From DAOVRD01 sp964521715 (GTDB lineage Bacteria; Planctomycetota; Brocadiia; SM23-32), in assembly GCA_964521715.1 (NCBI GenBank), contig CAZFSS010000046.1, positions 1 through 18,105 on the forward strand: a stretch of 18,105 nt of DNA, read 5' to 3'. The position numbers and the translations under genes are program-made. Positions 8,294 to 14,349 of this stretch are shown here, piece after piece (within the stretch, counting starts at the first letter, position 1; every line of letters starts with the position of its first letter). The notes beneath the pieces are model-generated. The model saw nothing but the letters and a program-made list of their open reading frames with translations, was not told the origin of the DNA and ran no database searches.

Positions 8294-9295
8294 ATGCGGG
8301 CGGCACGTTTCCTAGGGAACGGACGCATCGAACTCGTCGACTCGCCGACGCCCGAGCCCGGAGAGGGTGAGCTACTGATCCGCGTCGAGGCGTGCGGCAT
8401 ATGCGGCTCGGACCACAAGGTCCTGCTGAACGGTTCTCGGTTCATCCCGGGGCACGAGGCGGCCGGCACGGTCGTCAAGGAGGGGGCCGGCTGTCGGACG
8501 GAGGTCGGGGCGCGCATCGCCGCATACCTTCCGAAGCACTGCGGGCACTGCGAGTTCTGCCGGCAGGGCAAGGGGAACCTGTGTCCCAATAAGACGGGCC
8601 TTCTGGGCTGGAGCACCGATGGCGGGTATGCCGAGTACATGCTGCTGCCGGACCGCAACGCGCTCGGGCTGGATGCTGGGATGTCATTCGCCGAAGGCGT
8701 CGTCCTCCTCGACACGCTCGGCACGGCGGGCCACGCAGTTCGGCTGGCCGAGTGCCGGAACGCGCAGAGCGCCCTCGTCATCGGCGCCGGTCCCATCGGG
8801 CTCGGGGCGCTGGTCGGCATGAAGGCGTTCGGCGTCCCCACGGTCTTCGTCTCCGAACTCTCGGAGTATCGCAGGAGCAGAGCTGCGGAGTTCGGCGCCG
8901 TCGCGCTCGACCCGGCGGACGATGACCTGGAGGAGCAGATAGGGGACGAGTGCCCGTACGGGGTCGACCTCGTGGTGGAAGCCGCCGGCACGCTGCCCAC
9001 CATCTGGCAATCGTTCGACCTGGTGAAGCCGGGCGGCAAGGTCTGCCTGGTCGGCGAGTACTGGGGCCGCGTCGAACTCGAGCGGCCGAAGGGCTCCTGG
9101 ATGCTCAACGACATCACGGCGATACGGTCCTTCTACTTCCCCATGCCGGACTTCTTCGAGAACCAGGAGATGGTGCTGGACGGCAGGCTTCCCGCACGGG
9201 CTCTCGTGTCGCACGAGTTCCCGCTGGCGGACATATCGGAAGCGTTCGACGCCTTCTTCTCAGGCCGCACGCTAAAGGTGATCGTGAGGCCTTGA
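8294..9295 (+). CDS. Zinc-dependent medium-chain alcohol/polyol dehydrogenase
   Basis: This 333-aa MDR-family dehydrogenase oxidises an alcohol or polyol with NAD(P)+. Catalytic zinc ligands are C37 (CGICGSDHK) and H54 (IPGHEAAG). The structural zinc lobe has four Cys (C83, C86, C89, C97; C-x2-C-x2-C-x7-C). The Rossmann motif is GAGPIGLG (164-171). The pattern matches the sorbitol/threonine dehydrogenase branch (COG1063-like) rather than short ethanol dehydrogenases. ATG 8294 follows AGGAGG (8276-8281) with a rather long 12-nt spacer. An upstream in-frame GTG at 8216 would add 26 low-similarity residues and is rejected. The last 24 bases overlap the end of the convergent aldolase. Dehydrogenase plus class II aldolase recalls polyol catabolism such as the galactitol route, an analogy only. 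Confidence 0.92.
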   Translation: MRAARFLGNGRIELVDSPTPEPGEGELLIRVEACGICGSDHKVLLNGSRFIPGHEAAGTVVKEGAGCRTEVGARIAAYLPKHCGHCEFCRQGKGNLCPNKTGLLGWSTDGGYAEYMLLPDRNALGLDAGMSFAEGVVLLDTLGTAGHAVRLAECRNAQSALVIGAGPIGLGALVGMKAFGVPTVFVSELSEYRRSRAAEFGAVALDPADDDLEEQIGDECPYGVDLVVEAAGTLPTIWQSFDLVKPGGKVCLVGEYWGRVELERPKGSWMLNDITAIRSFYFPMPDFFENQEMVLDGRLPARALVSHEFPLADISEAFDAFFSGRTLKVIVRP

Positions 9296-10132
9296 CCCGC
9301 CCTCCGGCGCGAATAGCTGCAGGTAACGTTCGGCCCGCGAGCGGAACGCGTCCCGCGCCGCCTGGAGGAAGTCGAAGTAGCGCACCCCCTCGCGGCGCCC
9401 CGCCTCGGACATCCCGTCCCGGGCCGCCAGATAGAGATCGGTGCCGATGTTGATCTTCGAGACCCCTGCGTCGATCACCGACCGGAACTGCTCGTCCGAA
9501 TGGCCGGAGCCTCCGTGCACCGCCAGGGGGACGTCGACGCGCCTCCGAATCTCGCGCAAGCGGTTCAGGTCGAGCCGTGGCGGCGCGCTGTACTCCCCGT
9601 GGGCGGTGCCGATGGCCACGGCCAGGATGTCGCAGCCGCTCGCGGCGGCGAACCGGACCGCATCCTCGACGTCGGTCAGCCCTGCATCGCCGTAGGAGTG
9701 GTATTCCGAGCCCCGCCCCACGATCCCCAGTTCGGCCTCGACGCCGACACCGAGGTCATGGGCGGCCTCCACGACCTGCCTGGCATTGGCCAGATTCTCC
9801 TCCAGAGGCAGAGCCGAGCCGTCGTACATTACGTCCGTGAAGCGCAGCTCGAGCGCCCGCAGGCACTGGTCGACCGTCCCTCCATGATCCAGCATGAGGG
9901 ACAGCATCGCACTGGCCCGCTCTGCCGCGCTGCGGACCCAGCGGATCAGGTCTTCGCCCCCCGGCCGTTCCAGCAGGCCGCCCCACAGGCCCAGGATGCC
10001 CGGCCTGCCCGTAGCCTCACAGGCCTGAATCACGCCTTCCGTGCTGAGCACGTCCCCGCACACGAAAAGGGGGACCGCCTGACGACGTTCGCGGGCCTGC
10101 CTCACCGCGTCCAGAATCGAGGTAACCGCCAT
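9272..10132 (-). CDS. Class II (metal-dependent) ketose-bisphosphate aldolase family protein
   Basis: This 286-aa protein matches the length and motif order of class II fructose/tagatose-bisphosphate aldolases, which cleave a ketose bisphosphate to dihydroxyacetone phosphate and an aldehyde. Visible features are LMLDHGGT with D82 and H83, VMYDGSALPLEEN (101-113), the metal-region VEAELG (131-136), GTAHGEY with H178, the ligand H206 in VHGGSG, and the phosphate site INIGTDL (227-233). Size and the absence of long insertions suit the GatY/KbaY/IolJ-like group more than the 350-aa Fba group, but the substrate may differ. The start at 10132 has a GGCAGGA a few bases upstream on the minus strand. 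A longer upstream reading frame is open but overlaps the divergent gene and is not conserved-looking. The 3' end overlaps the dehydrogenase by 24 nt. Confidence 0.9.
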   Translation of the reverse strand: MAVTSILDAVRQARERRQAVPLFVCGDVLSTEGVIQACEATGRPGILGLWGGLLERPGGEDLIRWVRSAAERASAMLSLMLDHGGTVDQCLRALELRFTDVMYDGSALPLEENLANARQVVEAAHDLGVGVEAELGIVGRGSEYHSYGDAGLTDVEDAVRFAAASGCDILAVAIGTAHGEYSAPPRLDLNRLREIRRRVDVPLAVHGGSGHSDEQFRSVIDAGVSKINIGTDLYLAARDGMSEAGRREGVRYFDFLQAARDAFRSRAERYLQLFAPEGGSRPHDHL

Positions 10133-10271
10133 GGTCCATCCTGCCCTTGCGTTACCGCCTTGGGGGGCCGTGCGACGCCACGGGGGGCGCACTACCTGGC
10201 CTCTGTCCCGCCCCGGCTCTATAATCCGGGATGGAAGGGGGCGTCCGCAAGCGAAGGAAGGAAGACGACGA
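10133..10271. promoter_or_regulatory. Divergent promoter region between the aldolase and MttB-like genes
   Basis: The two starts face away from each other across 139 nt. A perfect TATAAT lies at 10220-10225, about 46 nt before ATG 10272. The hexamer 17 nt upstream (TGGCCT, 10197-10202) is a poor -35, so an activator or another sigma factor may be involved. Near-repeats GGTAACCGCC (10121-10130) and CGTTACCGCC (10149-10158) flank the aldolase start and could be operator halves; this is weak. No clear minus-strand promoter is seen. Confidence 0.4.
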
Positions 10272-11699
10272 ATGAGCACGACCACTGTGCTGCTGCACCG
10301 GCAGCCCCTTGTCGGCCTGCCAGAGCTGGAGCGCATCGAGGAGGCGGCGCTTCGCATCCTGGAACAGGTCGGCATCGCGGTGCGCCACGACGCCCTGCGC
10401 GAGCGTCTCGGGCGCCTGGGCTTCCGGATGGAAGGCGAGAGAGCGGTCGTAGAGCGCTGGCAGGTCGCCGAATTCCTGAACGCGGAGCGCCGGCGCAACG
10501 GCGACGAGTTCCGGAAGGGACCGCGCGAGGTCGACGCGACGGACGTTCAGATCCGGTTCTCCGCGAATGAGTACGCCCACCACGTGCACGACGTCGAGAG
10601 CGACAGGATCGTCCCCTTCACGACGGAGCGCCTCATCGAGGCGACCAAGCTGCTGGAGGCCGTCTCGGACCGCGGGATACGGGGCGGCCCTCCCGGGTGT
10701 CCGGCCGACGTTGCTCCGCAGCTCCAGCCCGTCGTCCAGTACTGGGTGAGCGCAACGTACTCTAGGAACGGGCGCCAGCCGCCCGACGTGAGGTCGCCCG
10801 CCGACTGCGGCTACATGATGGAAATGGCCGACGCGCTGGGGAACCCGATCCGGCGGCTGCCCGTCTGGGTCACGAGCCCGCTGACGCTGGCCGGCGATTC
10901 GCTCCAGTGCGTCTTGGACTTCAAGGAAAGGCTGTCCTCGGTTTACGTGGGTTCGATGCCGAGCCTGGGCTGCACGGCTCCCATCAACGCGGGGGACGGT
11001 TTCGCCCTCTCGGCGGCGGAGGTCGTCGGCTCCGCCGTGCTCCTGGCAGCAGCCCTTGGCCTGCCCATGAGCTGGACCGTGGGGCTCTACCCCACGGACT
11101 TCACCAGCATGGCCATGGTGTTCGGTTCGCCGGAGAACACGCTGCTGGCGCTGATGGGCAGCGAGGTGGACGCCTACCTCCACGGCTCAAGATGGTCCGC
11201 AGGCGGCGGCGTGGCGCTAACGATGGCCAAGCTGCCCGGCGCGCAGTCCTGTGCGGAGAAGGCGAGCGCGATGACCGCAGGGGCCTTGCTCGGCCAGCGC
11301 GTCTTCTCCGCGCCCGGCGCGCTCAGCCTGGACGAGGTCTTCAGCCCCGAACAGCTCCTGTACGACCTGGAGATAAAGGACCACGTCGAGAGGCTCATCC
11401 GGGGCCTGGACGCGGCGTGCGATCCCGACAGGTGCCTGGACGAAGTCGTGGAGACGCTTCAGGAGAGGAGCTTCGCCGGGCTGGAGAGCACCGCACGCAC
11501 ATGCCGCCACTTCTGGCGCCCGCAGCTCTTCGAGCGGAGCTTCCTCTCCACCTGGCTGAACGGCGGCAGGCCCACCAGCCGGGCCCGGGCGCGGCTCCTG
11601 ATCCGGGACCTGCTGAGCCGGCACGATTACGAGCTGGACCGGGAAGTCCAGCGGGAACTCGACGGGATCCTCAGCCGCGCCAGAGCTGAGCTGGCATGA
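10272..11699 (+). CDS. MttB-family (trimethylamine/betaine) methyltransferase homologue, non-pyrrolysine
   Basis: This 475-aa protein resembles the MttB superfamily (COG5598), which includes pyrrolysine-dependent trimethylamine methyltransferase and non-pyrrolysine relatives such as MtgB (glycine betaine), MtpB (proline betaine) and MtcB (carnitine). They move a methyl group to a corrinoid protein. Support comes from near-family length, the N-terminal module IEEAALRILEQVGIAVRHDAL followed by a LGRLGF segment, the central glycine-rich barrel (SMPSLGCTAPINAGDG) and the C-terminal helices ending LDGILSRARAEL. No in-frame TAG interrupts the frame, so it is the non-Pyl type. No corrinoid-binding partner is in the window. 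ATG 10272 follows the purine-rich GAAGGAAGGAAGA. Substrate unknown; a link to the URO-D protein is plausible but untested. Confidence 0.85.
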   Translation: MSTTTVLLHRQPLVGLPELERIEEAALRILEQVGIAVRHDALRERLGRLGFRMEGERAVVERWQVAEFLNAERRRNGDEFRKGPREVDATDVQIRFSANEYAHHVHDVESDRIVPFTTERLIEATKLLEAVSDRGIRGGPPGCPADVAPQLQPVVQYWVSATYSRNGRQPPDVRSPADCGYMMEMADALGNPIRRLPVWVTSPLTLAGDSLQCVLDFKERLSSVYVGSMPSLGCTAPINAGDGFALSAAEVVGSAVLLAAALGLPMSWTVGLYPTDFTSMAMVFGSPENTLLALMGSEVDAYLHGSRWSAGGGVALTMAKLPGAQSCAEKASAMTAGALLGQRVFSAPGALSLDEVFSPEQLLYDLEIKDHVERLIRGLDAACDPDRCLDEVVETLQERSFAGLESTARTCRHFWRPQLFERSFLSTWLNGGRPTSRARARLLIRDLLSRHDYELDREVQRELDGILSRARAELA

Positions 11700-11729
11700 C
11701 ACCGGCGGCCGCCGCGGCGGCGGACTCCG

Positions 11730-11758
11730 TTGCAGGACCAGCCGCACGGAGCTACCAT
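11730..11758 (+). promoter_or_regulatory. Putative promoter for the secreted GH9 gene
   Basis: TTGCAG (11730-11735) and TACCAT (11753-11758) are 17 nt apart, with the -10 ending 41 nt before ATG 11800. Matches are three of six and four of six. The same TTG-C and 17-nt arrangement appears upstream of the gene at 2046, which makes both calls a little more likely. Confidence 0.3.
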
Positions 11759-11799
11759 GCCGCACTGGAAGTGAGAAGGCATCAAGAGGAGCGCCGTCC

Positions 11800-14349
11800 A
11801 TGGACAAGGCCCTGCTGCTGATCATTGCCGTGTTGCTCTGCGCGCGGCTCGCCGCTGCCGAAGAGGCCGTCTTCGACAAGGATCTGCGCGAGGGTTGGTC
11901 GGCGGGGGCGTGGGGAGGCGACAGCCGCGCCGAAATGGTCACCGATCAGGCCGACCCCGGCCGCAAGTGCATCAGGATCGAGCTGACCGGCGGGGCCACG
12001 TACACGGGCGCCTTCCTGATGACGGAGGGGTGCCTGGATCTCTCGCCCGAGACGGGCATCCGGTTCCTGACCTTCCGCGTGAAAGGCGCGAAGGGCGGCG
12101 AGGAGTTCTCCGTGGCGCTCCGCGACGGCACGGAGGCGGAAGGCCGCGACGGCTTCGCGGCGACCGTGGAGGGCTCCGACTACGTGACGGTAGGCACGGA
12201 ATGGCGGCAGGTCGACATCCCCCTCGCCGACTTCCCCCGCGCGGGCTTCAACTGGACGCTGCCGCCCTATGACCAGTTGCCCCACGTCAGGCCGGTTGAC
12301 TGGAGCCGGATCAACATGATCGGGTTCAACCGCACGGCCCAGGCGGCCACTTTCTGCCTCGATCGGATCGCGTTTACCTCCCACCTCCCGGATGAGGGCA
12401 AGCCTGCTCTGATCGAGCCGCTTGCAGCCGCGGACAGCGTCGACTTCTCCCGGGGAGAGACGCTCGAGATCGGGGCGCGCTTCTCGGCGCTCAGCGACTG
12501 GGCGATGGAGATCAGACAGGGCGCGGCCGCAAAGCGGCTGAACGGCACGTCGTACATGGTCATGGAGTCCTGGGACGGCGGCGCGGACGACGGCGTCTTC
12601 GGGCCCGGCCCGGCAGAGATCGTGCTCAGATACAGGACCACCGGCAGCAAGGACGCCTGGGCCGAGGCCAGGCGCAGCGTCCGCATCGAGGGGACCCATG
12701 CCGCGCGCGTGCAGGTGAACCAGGTCGGCTACCTGCCGGGGCGCGCCGCTGTCGCCTACCTGACAGGCGCCGAGGATGCATGCGCCTTCACGGTCGTCGA
12801 GGCCGGCGGGGACGGGAAGGTCCTGACCGGGCGCTGCACGGCGCCGGTCTTCTACGAACTGGCGGGCGAGAAAGTGGCCAGACTGGACCTCTCGGGCCTG
12901 GACAGGGCCGGCCTCTACCGGGTCGAGGTGGAGGGAGTCGGCTCATCCTTCCCGTTCGCCGTGGGGAGCGACGTGTACGACAGCCTGTTCCTGCAGGCTA
13001 TGAAGAGCTACTACTATCAGCGCTGCGGCACCGACCTGGAGGAGACATACGCCGGCCAGTGGACGCACGGCGCCTGCCACACGGGCGACGCATACGTCTA
13101 CGAGGGGTATTCGGACGGCATCGTCAAAGGGGAGCACGTGCCGTCGACCGGCGGCTGGCACGACGCCGGCGACTACGGCAAGAAGATCGTGCCCGCCGCC
13201 TCCTGCCTGTCCCACCTGCTGCGGCTGGCAGAGCTCTTCCCCGACCGGATCCGGAACGTGCAGCTGAACGTGCCGGGCGATGGGGCGGCACTGCCCGACT
13301 ACCTCAGGGAGGTGAAGCACGAGCTCGAGTGGTTCCTCACGATGCAGCGCGAGGACGGCGCCGTCCATCACCTGGTAACCAGCGAGGACTTCTTCACGCA
13401 TGACATGCCCGAGAAGGACCCTCAGCCCCGGTATCTGGTGCCCGTGTCCTCCTGCGCCACGGCTGACTTCGCGGCCGTCATGGCGGCGGCCTATCGCGCC
13501 TACCGGCCGTTCGACCCGTCCTACGCGGCGGCGTGCCTGAGCGCCGCGCACAGAGCGTGGCGGTATCTCGCCGGCCATCCGGACATCTTCCCGCCCGGCG
13601 GCTACACGGACCCGGAAGGGACACATGGAACCGGCGCCTACGCCGACGGCGACGACCGGGACGAACGCTTCTGGGCGGCGTGCGAGTTGTACGCGTCCAC
13701 CCGTGAGGGAGAGTTCCTCGAATACGTGCGGGCCAACCTGGGCAACTGGCAGCCGCTCTTCAACGGCGCCCCAGTCTGGATGGACGTGCACCTCTACGGC
13801 GTGCACAGCCTCTTGCTTGCAGACGGAGTGGACGAGGAGCTGGCGGCGCTCCTTCGGAAAGAGGCGATAGCCCACGCGGACAAGATGGTCGGCGTCGTCC
13901 GGGACAGCCCCTACGGCATGGCCATAGACGCGGAGAAGTACTGGTGGAACAACGCGACCATACTGGAGTACGGGGCGCAGTTCCTCGTCGCCCACATGCT
14001 GACGGGCGACGATCGCTACGCCGACGCGGCGCTCCTGCAACTGGGTTACGTGCTCGGCTGCAATCCCATGGACTACTGCTACGTGAGCGGCTTCGGCACC
14101 CGCTACCCGCGGGACATCTGGCACGGCGCCAGCGCCAATGACGGCATAGACGAGCCCATCCCCGGCTTCGTCGTCCCGGGGCCCTGCCTCGTCGCCTGGG
14201 ATCCGACGATGAGCGCGTACAGGAGCAAGAACAACCTGCCCGTCATGAAGACCTATCGCGACCTTCGCGAAGCCTACTCGGTCAACGAGGTCTGCCTGCC
14301 GTTCAACGCCCCGCTCGTGTTCATGACGGGCTTCTTCGCCCTGAGGTGA
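11800..14349 (+). CDS. Secreted multidomain GH9 glycoside hydrolase (endoglucanase-like)
   Basis: This 849-aa secreted enzyme is expected to cleave beta-1,4-glucan or a related polymer by inversion. Residues 1-20 are a signal peptide (MDK, a leucine-rich core, then AAA|EE; no lipobox). Residues about 22-205 look like a jelly-roll carbohydrate-binding module of the CBM11/CIA30 type. Residues about 205-300 look like a FlgD-type Ig domain, about 302-395 are the CelD_N Ig domain (VQVNQVGYLP), and the rest is the GH9 catalytic domain. The base motif is D455-A-G-D458 in GGWHDAGDYG. The acid is E830 in YRDLREAYSVNEVCLPFNA, which fits the GH9 C-terminal signature except Cys for Ser/Thr/Ala. The His segment lacks the usual H-x-R Arg. 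AAGAGGAG lies 8 nt before ATG. The 3' end overlaps the convergent GH31 by 29 nt. Confidence 0.93.
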   Translation: MDKALLLIIAVLLCARLAAAEEAVFDKDLREGWSAGAWGGDSRAEMVTDQADPGRKCIRIELTGGATYTGAFLMTEGCLDLSPETGIRFLTFRVKGAKGGEEFSVALRDGTEAEGRDGFAATVEGSDYVTVGTEWRQVDIPLADFPRAGFNWTLPPYDQLPHVRPVDWSRINMIGFNRTAQAATFCLDRIAFTSHLPDEGKPALIEPLAAADSVDFSRGETLEIGARFSALSDWAMEIRQGAAAKRLNGTSYMVMESWDGGADDGVFGPGPAEIVLRYRTTGSKDAWAEARRSVRIEGTHAARVQVNQVGYLPGRAAVAYLTGAEDACAFTVVEAGGDGKVLTGRCTAPVFYELAGEKVARLDLSGLDRAGLYRVEVEGVGSSFPFAVGSDVYDSLFLQAMKSYYYQRCGTDLEETYAGQWTHGACHTGDAYVYEGYSDGIVKGEHVPSTGGWHDAGDYGKKIVPAASCLSHLLRLAELFPDRIRNVQLNVPGDGAALPDYLREVKHELEWFLTMQREDGAVHHLVTSEDFFTHDMPEKDPQPRYLVPVSSCATADFAAVMAAAYRAYRPFDPSYAAACLSAAHRAWRYLAGHPDIFPPGGYTDPEGTHGTGAYADGDDRDERFWAACELYASTREGEFLEYVRANLGNWQPLFNGAPVWMDVHLYGVHSLLLADGVDEELAALLRKEAIAHADKMVGVVRDSPYGMAIDAEKYWWNNATILEYGAQFLVAHMLTGDDRYADAALLQLGYVLGCNPMDYCYVSGFGTRYPRDIWHGASANDGIDEPIPGFVVPGPCLVAWDPTMSAYRSKNNLPVMKTYRDLREAYSVNEVCLPFNAPLVFMTGFFALR

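Noticed and set aside
6381..8306. 641-residue minus-strand frame opposite the aminotransferase and nitroreductase
   Set aside because: Spans two well-supported genes on the other strand and shows no domain pattern.
10272..11699. Pyrrolysine (amber) read-through in the MttB homologue
   Set aside because: The frame has no internal TAG and reaches near-normal family length.
11700..11725. GC palindromes (GGCGGCCGCC, CCGCCGCGGCGG) after the MttB-like gene as a terminator
   Set aside because: No T-run follows, and such palindromes are common in this composition.
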